A stretch of DNA of 64,000 nucleotides, from assembly GCA_021325095.1 (NCBI GenBank), contig JAJPHV010000112.1, positions 62,001 to 126,000 of the forward strand, read 5' to 3'. This stretch comes from Chloroflexota bacterium (lineage in GTDB: Bacteria; Chloroflexota; Anaerolineae; Aggregatilineales; UBA2796). Made by a program: the position numbers and the translations under genes. Positions within the stretch are counted from its first letter, which is position 1; each line of letters starts with the position of its first letter. This document shows positions 18,236-27,530 of the stretch, in pieces. The notes under the pieces were generated by a model that did no database searches, was not told where the DNA came from, and worked only from the letters and a program-made list of their open reading frames with translations.

Positions 18236-18590
18236 ATACAGAAATAGGTTCTTTCAATGTTTTGGTGAATCTGGATCGTGCTCTTCGGCACTGCAGCTTG
18301 GTAGGTAGTCAAGGCGCATCGGCAGTACACATATGGCTGCCAATCGCTAGCTGGGTAAGGCGCTTGGCAGCCGTGGCATCGGAAAATGCGATAGCCTAAG
18401 CTCGTCTATTTCTGATACTCGCGGGTGTTCTGAAGACTGACAACCCGGACACGTCATTGACTTCGGCTTTCTTCTTGGGGAAGGGTTAGGATAGCCGATT
18501 CATAACACCTTTCCCAATCCGCGTTCTCATTCCTGACACTTCCTTCTTCGATATGAGGTAGAACTCAGTTTTGTGGTTAAAATCGAGGCT
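18236..18590. other. 355-bp gap with one inverted repeat
   Basis: No coding capacity seen. GGCTGCCAA (18335-18343) is repeated inverted as TTGGCAGCC (18364-18372) with a 20-base spacer. It lacks a T run, so it is only a possible terminator for coxB. The expected coxA does not follow, so this may be an old junction. Confidence 0.4.
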
Positions 18591-20237
18591 ATGACCTCAA
18601 CATCTGATCATAGTGCTGATCATGGTGCGCAATCGCAGCGGCGGATGCTGAATCTGGCCGTGTTTGCCAGTGGCATGACGACGCTGGCCGTCGAGTTTTG
18701 CGCGTCGCGGCTGCTGGGCAACATCTTTGGGACGAGCAACCTGGTCTGGGCCAACGTCATCGGCTTGATCCTGATCTACCTGACGGCGGGCTATTTTATC
18801 GGTGGGCGTTTGGCGGATCGCTCGCCGCGCCACGTCACCCTGTATCGCCTGATCGCGTGGGGCGCGTTCTTCAGCGGGCTGGTTCCGCTGGTAGCGCGGC
18901 CCGTCCTGAGCGCGGCGGCACAGGCTGTCGCGGGCTTTGATGCGGGCGTGGCGCTCGGATCGTTGGTCGCCGTGCTGGTGCTGTTTTCGGTCCCGGTGAC
19001 GCTGGTGGGCTGTGTGTCGCCCTTTGCGATCCGGCTGGCGCTGCGGGACGTGGCCGACGCCGGGCAAACCGCCGGGCGTATGTATGCCATCTCGACGTTG
19101 GGCAGCATCCTGGGGACGTTTCTGCCGGTGCTGTACCTGATCCCGGAGGCGGGAACTTCGCGGACATTTCTGTATTTTTCCGAGTTCCTGATGCTGGTCG
19201 GGCTGGTTGGGCTGGCGCTGCACAGCCGCCGGGCCGCGCGGCAACTGGCCTGGATGCCGCCACTGCTGCTCGTCGTGTCGCTGCTGGCGATCAATGGCCC
19301 GCTGCGCCCGGCCCCGGTCAATATGAATCTTCTCTACGATAAGGACTCCGCATACAACTACATTCAGGTCATGGAGTTGCAAAAGCCGCAAGGACGTTTT
19401 GCCGCCGGAACACGCTTTTTGCTGCTGAACGAGGGCCAGGGCATTCATTCCGTGTGGAGTCCGGGGCAGACGCTTTATGGCGGCACGTGGGATATGTTCA
19501 TGGTTGCGCCGTTCTTCAACGCGCCGCCCTACAGCCCGCAGAACGTCAAGAGCCTAGCCATCATCGGGCTGGCGGCGGGAACCATCGCCCACCAGTACAC
19601 AGACGTGTTTGGCCCGGCAGTGCAGATCGACGGCATTGAGATCGACCCGGCCATTGTCGAGGCCGGGCAGCGCTACTTCGACATGCGACAGCCGAACCTG
19701 AGTGTTATCATCGAGGATGGGCGGCTGGCGCTGCACCGCTCCACGAAGCGCTACACTGTGATCGGAATCGATGCCTACCGCGTGCCTTACGTCCCCTGGA
19801 ACCTGACCACCGTTGAGTTTTTCGCCGACGTGCGCGATCATCTTACGCCGGATGGCGTGGTCGTGATCAACGTCAGCCGGACAGTCAATACGATCACGAA
19901 GCAGCATGATCGGCGGCTGATCGAGGCGATGAGCCACACCATGCAGCAGGTGTTTCCAAGCGTCCACACCATCGACGTGCCGAACTCGTTCAATACGATC
20001 CTGGTCGGGACACCTGCGCGAACCGTTGCCGCCAACCTTGCGGCGAACCGGGCCGCGCGGCCCGCCAACAGTCCGGCGCTGCTGACAACGGCGCTGGACG
20101 CGGCCATCACAGCCGTCACCCCGACGGTGGCCTCGGACGTTCTATTTACCGATGACCGGGCCCCGGTAGAAACGATCATCAATTCGATGGTGATCGATTT
20201 CCTGACAGGCGGTGGAGCAAGCCAGTTCAGTTATTAG
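18591..20237 (+). CDS. Membrane-bound spermidine-synthase-like protein
   Basis: 548 aa. An N-terminal block of about seven helices (for example LNLAVFASGMTTLAVEFCASRLLG, GYFIGGRLADRSPR) is fused to a soluble C-terminal Rossmann domain of the spermidine synthase type: GLAAGTIAHQYTDVFG, IDGIEIDPAIVEAGQRYF, EDGRLALHRSTKRYTVIGIDAY. Such fusions are common in bacteria and their substrate is mostly unknown. Codon use is clearly GC-richer than in the surrounding genes. GTG at 18573 is an alternative start. Confidence 0.75.
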   Translation: MTSTSDHSADHGAQSQRRMLNLAVFASGMTTLAVEFCASRLLGNIFGTSNLVWANVIGLILIYLTAGYFIGGRLADRSPRHVTLYRLIAWGAFFSGLVPLVARPVLSAAAQAVAGFDAGVALGSLVAVLVLFSVPVTLVGCVSPFAIRLALRDVADAGQTAGRMYAISTLGSILGTFLPVLYLIPEAGTSRTFLYFSEFLMLVGLVGLALHSRRAARQLAWMPPLLLVVSLLAINGPLRPAPVNMNLLYDKDSAYNYIQVMELQKPQGRFAAGTRFLLLNEGQGIHSVWSPGQTLYGGTWDMFMVAPFFNAPPYSPQNVKSLAIIGLAAGTIAHQYTDVFGPAVQIDGIEIDPAIVEAGQRYFDMRQPNLSVIIEDGRLALHRSTKRYTVIGIDAYRVPYVPWNLTTVEFFADVRDHLTPDGVVVINVSRTVNTITKQHDRRLIEAMSHTMQQVFPSVHTIDVPNSFNTILVGTPARTVAANLAANRAARPANSPALLTTALDAAITAVTPTVASDVLFTDDRAPVETIINSMVIDFLTGGGASQFSY

Positions 20238-20373
20238 TGATGGGTGGATAACTATGACAATGCCTGTTGATTGATTATCTCCATTATTTCTTGTACGATG
20301 AAACTTCATAGATATGATAACCATACCGGTTATAGATGAGCGTGAGGTCTGAGGAACCTACGTCACTCCGTCC

Positions 20374-21757
20374 CTAGGGGAAGATGATATACCGAATACG
20401 GTACGTATCGAACAACGACCGCTGTTCGTCCGCATTCATTGCTCCGGCGAAGAACCGGCGGGCTTGCTCGCGCTTCATGTCGAGGCGGATCGTCTCCGGC
20501 CCATGCCCAATAAAAGCCCTTAGGCTCGTCCGCACAGGCAGGTAGTTGCCCGTGTCGAATTCGGACAGCACGATTGCATCGTCGGCGGCATGGGCATTCA
20601 GCCAGTCCAGCGCGGCGATCTCCTCCTCCGTGTGAAACAGTCGGTTCGCCGGATCGCGCCACTGCGTCGCCAGGATACACAGCGGTATGAAGATACCTTC
20701 CAGCAGGCGGCGCTGCACCCCGATTGGCAGGTAGGCCAGCACCGGTCCGGCAACAATCCAGGCAGGCAGCAGCAAGTACGGTGCCGCTCGCTGCCCGCGA
20801 CGCCACGCCCAACGGATCCCCGGTAGGGCGAGCGTGGCAAGCAGCCCATAACCGAAAACGTAGTGCAGTGGATGCGGTGAGGGCAGAAGATTTTGCCCTA
20901 CCCATGCGCTCATGATCGGATTCGTCGCAAAAACGTATGCGCTATAGATGAGGAGCGGAGCTGGGACTATCGCGCAAACGGCACAGCGCCAGACCAGCCG
21001 TGTCATGAAGCGGCGATTACCCAGTAGCGCTGCCAGCCCCCATACGCCCAGAATGGCGTAGACCACCGCCACATAGAACGGCACACTCAGACCCAGCACC
21101 ACCCAGCACAGCCCAGGGAAACCATCGACGCGCCCCGTCGAGTACCAAAGTGTGGAAGGTCAGCATCAGGCCGCCAAGCAATGCCGTGCGTGCTAGTGCC
21201 AGGTGCGGCAGACCGTATAGCAGGTAAAATGTATACCCCTCCGGCACGAACATGTCGACTGGCAGCGAACCGAGCCAGTTTCCCAGGCCAAGTAGGGTCA
21301 ACAGCCAGCCGAATCCACTACCCAGGCGCACCAGAATCAGCGCCAGCCAGCGCAATGACCGTTTGACAATGAACGCGGCGATGAAGCGATACGTGACCAG
21401 GATCAGCAGGATACCCAACACAATCCGGCTAATGTGGAAAACCCACAGCATCGCGTCTACAAAGGCAGGGGTCGATGGCGAAGCAAACAGCGCAGCGAGC
21501 TTCCCCTCTGCTAGGTAAGGCGTGAACAGGAACGCGCCGTCATGCGGCTCGGACGTGTAGACGATGTGAAACAACCAGCCATCGACGGCGCCTTGGCGCA
21601 TCTTGGCGAGGTAACTGTTGGCGTCGTCCACGCCGAACATAAACCAACCGAAGCGCCAACCGTCGCGTTGGGCCGCGGCCCCAGCTAGGTAGGGCAACGT
21701 TGTCAGTATCATCACTGCGAGGGCGAACAGCGCCACGCTGCGCCATTCACGGCTCAT
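20374..21757 (-). pseudogene. Polytopic membrane protein (glycosyltransferase-39-like style), frameshifted
   Basis: Reading on the minus strand from the ATG at 21757 gives about ten helices (LFALAVMILTTLPYLAG, VYTSEPHDGAFLFTPYL). Near 21125-21130 the frame must move +1 at a GGG to continue LGLSVPFYVAVVYAIL and the end FFAGAMNADEQRSLFDTYR. The C-terminal pattern of a gate-like His followed by a short alpha/beta tail is common in large membrane glycosyltransferase-like proteins of this phylum, but no catalytic motif can be named. One extra G in the run explains the break; mutation and sequence error cannot be told apart. Confidence 0.55.
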
Positions 21758-21954
21758 GATGCCTGGCTTGTTCACGGCGGCGTGTCCTTGATATGATATC
21801 TGGCAACATGCCAAGTGAAGCATACTGGCGCGAGATGTTGTAGCCCGGCGCTGCGGCAATCACCGGTTTGCTGTCACAACCGGCTGTCAGCTCCCAACCT
21901 GGCACCCAGGCCATACCGTTCACATCTCATTCAACCGCGATCCATTGCCCACTC

Positions 21955-23520
21955 CTATGGCCTGGCCTTAGCAACGACGGGCGGTGTGAAGCTGCCGTTC
22001 TGAACCTGTACGAGTTTATCAGTGGCAAGCGAGAAGTTAGGATTGAATATCAGCGCACGCTTGAAGTCCTCAATCGCCTGGTTCGTTTTGCCCAATGCTG
22101 CTTCTGCCATCCCCCGCCAGTAAAACGTCTCCTCCACGTAGGCCGTCGTCTGCAAGGTTGTTTGCGCCAACGCCATCACATTAGCGTAATTTCCCACGTT
22201 ATAGTATGCCTCGTAAGGCGTGAACTGGTACCACAGCATGCGAAACGGCAGACCACCGCCCACGCTCCATGCCTGGTCAAAAACTGTTGCTGCGTCCTTG
22301 TATCGGCCCAGCAAGGCGAAACTGCTGCCCATATTAAACCAGGCAAAGGGATTGTTCGGCTTTGCCGATGCTTCAGCGCGAGCCACGCTTAGTGCGTACT
22401 GTGCATTGTAAGTGAGGTCTGCGTGAGGGCCGAGGATCGCGGCCAGTTCCGCTTCGCGCTCTTTAGGATATATCACGATGTACAGGCGATTGAACTGCTG
22501 CCAGTGTTCGTCAAGGTCGTCGTATTTTTCGCGGCGTCCCAGATGGTCCGAACCATCGCCCAAGTACGTATCAAGCCCGTAGAGCACACCCTGATTATCA
22601 TCGTAGCCAATCACAGTCAGGTAATGGCCCATCCAGCCCTCGCCTGCAACGTCATAGCCCTTTTCCAGGATAACCGCAAATCTCTGAGATACCAATCGTT
22701 TGATCAGATTCAGATCACCCGCTACGCGCATGAGTGCTCGGACGGCTGTTTTTTCATTGACATAGCGGAGCATCTGCCACGGGCTAACATTCTTATCTTC
22801 CCGGTTCGGCTTCAGGAAAGCAGCTATTTCATCCTGAGTCCCCTTCCAACTGTAGTACTGCAGCGCTTGAGTCAGGTTAGCGGGGCCACAATTATTCCAG
22901 CCTTGCGGTACCCACTTGAATCCATCGCTGTGGAAGCTGGTTGGTACGGGAATCAGCGTGGGGGCCAGAGTCGGAGGAAGAGTCGCCGTCGGTTGCGAGG
23001 GCAGTGTTGCGTGTGGTATTGGGTGGGCGGGCAATACGGTTACTGCCGGGGTATCGACTGTGACCGCCAAGCTCGGAGACCCACCTGCCAAGCTATTGTC
23101 ACTTGCGGACAGGTCTGGACTCTGCACGGGGGTGAGGCTCGCAACAGGCGTCGCCAACAGGGTCAGCGCGTTGGGGTTGGTCGCGGCAATGGTTGGCAGA
23201 AAATCAAAAGCGTGCGTAGGCTGAAGGACTGCCATAAAAGGCATTCGCCGAATGATCGAGGCCTGTTGTTCAGGTAACAAAGCTCGAAATAGTATTGGCG
23301 TCACGATCAAAACGAGCATAGTGAATCCGGTACATAACACCATTGTCAGCCCGCCGCAGCCGAGCACCCACTTAATTGGGTTGACTTGGCGGCCAGTCGG
23401 TTGAGCAGGCTGCGGTGCATGTGTCCGCGCCGGAGTTATGGTCGGAGCCGAATCGGCGTGTAGTGCATGCTGGACTCTGACCTCAATATCATTTGGCCTG
23501 AGTCGATGCTGATTCGACAT
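21955..23520 (-). CDS. Membrane-anchored C39-like cysteine peptidase with TPR repeats
   Basis: 521 aa. Short cytoplasmic part, one membrane helix (GGLTMVLCTGFTMLVLIV), a long Pro/Thr/Ala-rich spacer (about residues 100-195), a peptidase C39-like domain with Cys in WNNCGPANL, His in GHYLTVIGYDDN, followed by TPR repeats (NPFAWFNMGSSFALLGRYKDA, EETFYWRGMAEAALGKTNQA). The domain pair is known in Chloroflexota and others as a surface protein of unknown substrate. It is transcribed away from the IS630 element. Confidence 0.75.
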   Translation of the reverse strand: MSNQHRLRPNDIEVRVQHALHADSAPTITPARTHAPQPAQPTGRQVNPIKWVLGCGGLTMVLCTGFTMLVLIVTPILFRALLPEQQASIIRRMPFMAVLQPTHAFDFLPTIAATNPNALTLLATPVASLTPVQSPDLSASDNSLAGGSPSLAVTVDTPAVTVLPAHPIPHATLPSQPTATLPPTLAPTLIPVPTSFHSDGFKWVPQGWNNCGPANLTQALQYYSWKGTQDEIAAFLKPNREDKNVSPWQMLRYVNEKTAVRALMRVAGDLNLIKRLVSQRFAVILEKGYDVAGEGWMGHYLTVIGYDDNQGVLYGLDTYLGDGSDHLGRREKYDDLDEHWQQFNRLYIVIYPKEREAELAAILGPHADLTYNAQYALSVARAEASAKPNNPFAWFNMGSSFALLGRYKDAATVFDQAWSVGGGLPFRMLWYQFTPYEAYYNVGNYANVMALAQTTLQTTAYVEETFYWRGMAEAALGKTNQAIEDFKRALIFNPNFSLATDKLVQVQNGSFTPPVVAKARP

Positions 23521-23639
23521 GTAACCTCCTAAATTTCCGATCTGGACATCACTACAGCGGATCTCAAGATGACTGACTCTGTAGTGTTATCGCGCATCGT
23601 CTCTAGAACCCTATGCAGATACGTGTATTTTCGCGCCAT

Positions 23640-24812
23640 CTAGTATCTCAACTGGGTGAGGATTCAGGGTAATAGTGAGCGAAGACGCGGCGAGCATCTT
23701 TCAACGAGAAGGACCCGTGAATCCTGGCGCATTGACGATTACGAAACTGCTGCCAAGCGGTCAATTCAGATTGAAGCAATTGTTCGGATGCGCTGTGACG
23801 GTGCAGGCACTGGCGGGACAGGATACCGATTTCAATTTCAGCCATATTGAGCCAGGAAGCGTGAAGGGGCGTGTAATGAAAGCATACCCGACGCATAATC
23901 CGGTTAGCCTCCAGCAGGCCGAAAGTCTCGACCAGGGCTTCATAGGTATGGGTATTGAGATTGTCCAGGACCAACTCGATGCACTTGGCATTGGGATAGA
24001 GCACATCAACCAGATAGCGGACGGCATGGGCAAAGTCGGCCTTGGTGCGGCGTTTGGTCAGCAACACGTGACGTTGGCCCGCCAACGGTTCGACTATTAC
24101 AAACAAGTTGCGCGTGCCGCGCCGCCGATATTCGTAATCCTGACGACGTGGGTGCTTGGGGCACAATGGCAAACTCACACGACTATCGGCCAGCAGTTGA
24201 TAGCTTTTCTCATCGAAGCAAACGACCGGGTACAACGGGTCGTACGGTCGGGCGTACAACGCCAGCAAATGTTCCATCCGACGCAAGAACTGCGGTGTGA
24301 CCTTGGGGATACACCAACTCTTGACCTGCCACGGTTTCAGGTTGTTTTTTTGAGCGCCAGCCGCACAGTTTCGGGCGAAATCCCCTCAACGCCGCCGTCC
24401 TTCACCAACTGGGCGGCTAACAACTCCAATGTCCAGCGGGCTTGTCCTTCTGGTGGTTGGCTACACGCCACAGCGACCAAGTGGGCCTGCTGCTGTTCAT
24501 TCAATTTCGGTTCGGGCTTGGGCTTGGCTTTGTCTTCTAGCGCCGCTTGCAAGCCATTTTCCACAAAGCGCTTGCGCGTATTCCGCACGCTGTCTTCGTC
24601 GATGTACAGCAGTTCACTGATTTCTCGGTCACTTTTACCTTCATCGCTCTTGAGCAGAATATGCGCTCGGCGGATTACCGCTGCCTTGTTCTGCCCTTTG
24701 TTGACGAGGGCTAACAACCTTTGGCGTTCTTTCGAAGTGAGTTTGACTACATGTGCTTTTTCCATGTCCTCAGTCTACTTCACCCTGAATCCTTCGCTAG
24801 TTGCCGTACTAG
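23640..24812 (-). mobile_element. IS630-family insertion sequence (element 2)
   Basis: Outer ends are CTAGTATCTCAACT (from 23640) and, inverted, CTAGTACGGCAACT (to 24812), followed inward by a shared AGGATTCAGGGT (23659-23670 and 24782-24793 inverted). Together these make an imperfect inverted repeat of about 32 bases. TA lies within the outermost bases, consistent with TA target duplication. The transposase fills the element on the minus strand. Its repeats differ from those of element 1. Confidence 0.72.
23648..24765 (-). CDS. IS630-family transposase in two overlapping frames
   Basis: The first part (24765 down to about 24340) has the helix-turn-helix domain (DREISELLYIDEDSVRNTRKRFV). The second part has the DDE domain: VVCFDEKSYQLL, LVLDNLNTHTYE and LHASWLNMAEIEIG. 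They join if a -1 shift occurs at CTC AAA AAA ACA (seven A on the minus strand, about 24344-24350), giving ALKKNNLKPWQVKSWC. Slippage on an A run is common in this family, so the element may well be functional. Confidence 0.82.
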
Positions 24813-25111
24813 GTTAGTCCACGCTGTAGCAGATCGGGTAGCGATGCTACTAAGGCGGGGCTGACCCTCGCCAAGGAATATCTGCGATTAGTATGGATCC
24901 GGATAACGATGCTGTTGGCGTACTCATAGATAGGTCTCGAACGAGGCCTATGACTTTTGAATTCAAGAGCGAGTCCACAAACGTATAGGCAGCCTACAGA
25001 ATGAAAAAGGAGTTCGCCAACAGTGTTCATGAGCTGCGCTCACCACAAAGAAACCTAAATCACCATTGAGGCAGCATATTTGGTCCTCGAAACACGATTT
25101 AGGAGGGAGTA
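24813..25111. other. Gap between IS630 element 2 and the PBP2 gene
   Basis: No credible gene seen. At 24914-24933 the stretch TTGGCGTACTCATAGATAGG resembles the left end of IS630 element 1 (TTGGTGTACTCATGGATAAC), which could be a solo remnant of a related element. No matching right end was found. Confidence 0.35.
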
Positions 25112-27454
25112 TCATAAACAAGGTGACACCGACCCTTTACCACCCGATTGACTGCGCTCACTCTTGAGTTTGAAGTAACATTCAAGCACCTCTTTTACCA
25201 CCGGCAGCGCGTTCTGGGAACCCTCACCCCCATTGTAAACAAGGGCAATCACGGCGATCTCAGGGTTTTCGTAGGGGGCGTAACCGACGAACCAGGCGTG
25301 CGACGGCCATGCACCGGGGATGCACAAACCCTGTGAACTGGCAATGTCATCGCAATATTCGGCTGTGCCAGTCTTGCCAGCCACCTGCACGTACCCCAGG
25401 TTGGCTTTTAGTGCGGTGCCGCCCGGAAAAGTGACAGCCCCAAGCATACCTTCCTGCACATACTTCAGGTTTACCGGATCGACAAAGGGCGGTTGATAAC
25501 CCGTGTTCTCACCGATTCGGAGTGGGTCACAGGCATCGCTAAAGTCATAGCCATAGGGTACATGGACTATATAGGTGAGTTGACGCCGGTTGTCGGCGAC
25601 GCTACTGGGACTCGTATCCTGGCTGAGGCGCAAGGTTCCTTGATAGTTCTTAATGAAATTCCCGGTGCATTTTGGTACATTAGGGTTATAGTCCTTGCTG
25701 TTTTTGTCGTTATACGGGCTGTTCGGATCGCAAGCACAGGCCAGACTATCCTTGCCCTGAATGTACATGTCTTCTTGCATATTGAGTACCGTGGACGAGC
25801 CATCCGTCGGCAAAACAAGTGTGCGCATGACTTCGGGCGTAAAAGGTTGCAGCACGTTTCCGTCGGAACTGAGCCAGCTATTGACAATCGTGGGTTGGTA
25901 TACCTTGCCGCCGTTGGCAATCGCCGCTATGGCATTTAATAATTGCAATGGCGTAACGGTAAGATAACCCTGGCCGAACGCAGCGTTATAGGTGTCGCCT
26001 GTAGACCAGCTTTCGCCATAATTGCGGCGCTTCCAGTCGGGGTCAGGCATACGACCAGCAACCTCGCCGGGCAGTTCGATCCCCAGCTTAACGCCGATAC
26101 CGAAGGCTGCGGCGTAACGGTTAAGGTCTGTGATCCCCAATCCACCCGGACGCAGATAGGATACTTGGGGATTGCCGCCACCGACCTGATAGAAGTACAC
26201 ATCGCAACTCCAGGCGATCCCGTGGACAAGATCAACCCATCCGTGACCCTTGCGGAGCCAGCAAACAAAGCGCTGACGGCTGCCGGGGTCGTTCTTGGCG
26301 AAACTGTTCTCGACAAACAATTCGCCCGGATCGAAAAGTTGTGCTTTCGGATCAATCACCTTCTCTTGAGCAACCCCGGTGGCCGTGATCGGTTTCCACA
26401 CCGAGCCGGGTGGGTACAGCGAACTGATGGCGTGGTTGACAAGCGGCGTTTGAGGTTCTTTGAGGATACGCAAGTAGTAGTCCCCATCAATGCTCCGAGC
26501 AAACCTGGTATTGTCGTAAGTGGGCCAACTCACCATCGCCAGGACCTCGCCGGTTTGAGGGTTCAGGGCAATGACCACACCGGACTGAGTAACTGTCCGT
26601 GTTTCCGCTGCATTGATCACGTTGATTCGGTTAACGAGAGCTTGCTGGGCCGCTTTTTGCAATTCAATATCGAGCGTCAGGCGCGCGCTCTTTCCTGCTA
26701 CCGGCTCGTCCCGCTGAAGGACATGCACTGGCAAACCCGCTACGTCGACAACCTGAGTCAACACACCCCGTTTGCCTGCCAAATCATCTTCCAGATAGGC
26801 TTCAACGCCTGAATAACCGACGCGCTCGAAAGCCGGGTTATAGCCCTGGTCACGTAGTTTCTGGGCTTCTGCGGCCCCGATTGGGCCGAGGTAGCCGACC
26901 ACCTGCGAAGTGAGCGCGGCGGTGGGATACTGGCGCACCGCAGCCCATTCAATCTGGACACCGGGCAAATTCTGGTTATCTTCCAGGATGGTCTGGGCGA
27001 TGGGCTGGCTTACATCCGTTTTGACAACGACGGCGCGGTACGGCGCGATTCCCTCGCCCTCTTTAACAAGCTCTTGCAAACTACGAATGGTGTTCTTGCC
27101 TGCGGCGTCGGCGGCAGCGCGCGTGGCGGGAACGTCGATCAGCGCCGACAGGCGATTGAGTACACCAAGCGCGACGCTCTCATCGTCAGGCAGGCTGGCC
27201 GGTATCACCGTGACGTTGAAGGCCACTTCATTGAGCGCCAACTCCACGCTATAACGGTCAAAAATAACACCACGAGGTGCAGGCAGCGGCACGTTTTGAA
27301 CAGAGTTTTGTTTGGCTCCCGCCTCAAATTTGCTGTACTGCGTGACTTGCCATTCATATAGGCGCAGTATCAGCACGACGAACACGCATATCATGACTAC
27401 TTTAAAGAACACCAGTCGTGGTCCCTGGAATGGGAGCAGCTTATTACTCATCAC
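25112..27454 (-). CDS. Penicillin-binding protein 2-type peptidoglycan transpeptidase
   Basis: 780 aa, class B PBP. One N-terminal helix (VVMICVFVVLILRLYEWQV), the PBP dimerisation domain (PAPRGVIFDRYS), and the transpeptidase domain with SxxK as PPGSVWKPITA, an SxN-like region around SWSTGDTYNAAFGQG, and KTG as VAGKTGTAEYC. It has extra Cys-containing inserts (CDDIASSQGLC and others). It should cross-link peptidoglycan for elongation. A second PBP gene lies just upstream on the same strand. Confidence 0.9.
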   Translation of the reverse strand: MMSNKLLPFQGPRLVFFKVVMICVFVVLILRLYEWQVTQYSKFEAGAKQNSVQNVPLPAPRGVIFDRYSVELALNEVAFNVTVIPASLPDDESVALGVLNRLSALIDVPATRAAADAAGKNTIRSLQELVKEGEGIAPYRAVVVKTDVSQPIAQTILEDNQNLPGVQIEWAAVRQYPTAALTSQVVGYLGPIGAAEAQKLRDQGYNPAFERVGYSGVEAYLEDDLAGKRGVLTQVVDVAGLPVHVLQRDEPVAGKSARLTLDIELQKAAQQALVNRINVINAAETRTVTQSGVVIALNPQTGEVLAMVSWPTYDNTRFARSIDGDYYLRILKEPQTPLVNHAISSLYPPGSVWKPITATGVAQEKVIDPKAQLFDPGELFVENSFAKNDPGSRQRFVCWLRKGHGWVDLVHGIAWSCDVYFYQVGGGNPQVSYLRPGGLGITDLNRYAAAFGIGVKLGIELPGEVAGRMPDPDWKRRNYGESWSTGDTYNAAFGQGYLTVTPLQLLNAIAAIANGGKVYQPTIVNSWLSSDGNVLQPFTPEVMRTLVLPTDGSSTVLNMQEDMYIQGKDSLACACDPNSPYNDKNSKDYNPNVPKCTGNFIKNYQGTLRLSQDTSPSSVADNRRQLTYIVHVPYGYDFSDACDPLRIGENTGYQPPFVDPVNLKYVQEGMLGAVTFPGGTALKANLGYVQVAGKTGTAEYCDDIASSQGLCIPGAWPSHAWFVGYAPYENPEIAVIALVYNGGEGSQNALPVVKEVLECYFKLKSERSQSGGKGSVSPCL

Positions 27455-27530
27455 TACGCACCCGTTTACTTGTTTGACGCAATGCGTTGTTCGCTGGTAT
27501 GCATCATTTCTCGGTTAAGGCAGGACTATC

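Noticed and set aside
24809..25030. A minus-strand frame next to IS630 element 2.
   Set aside because: No ribosome site or family resemblance; overlaps the element end.
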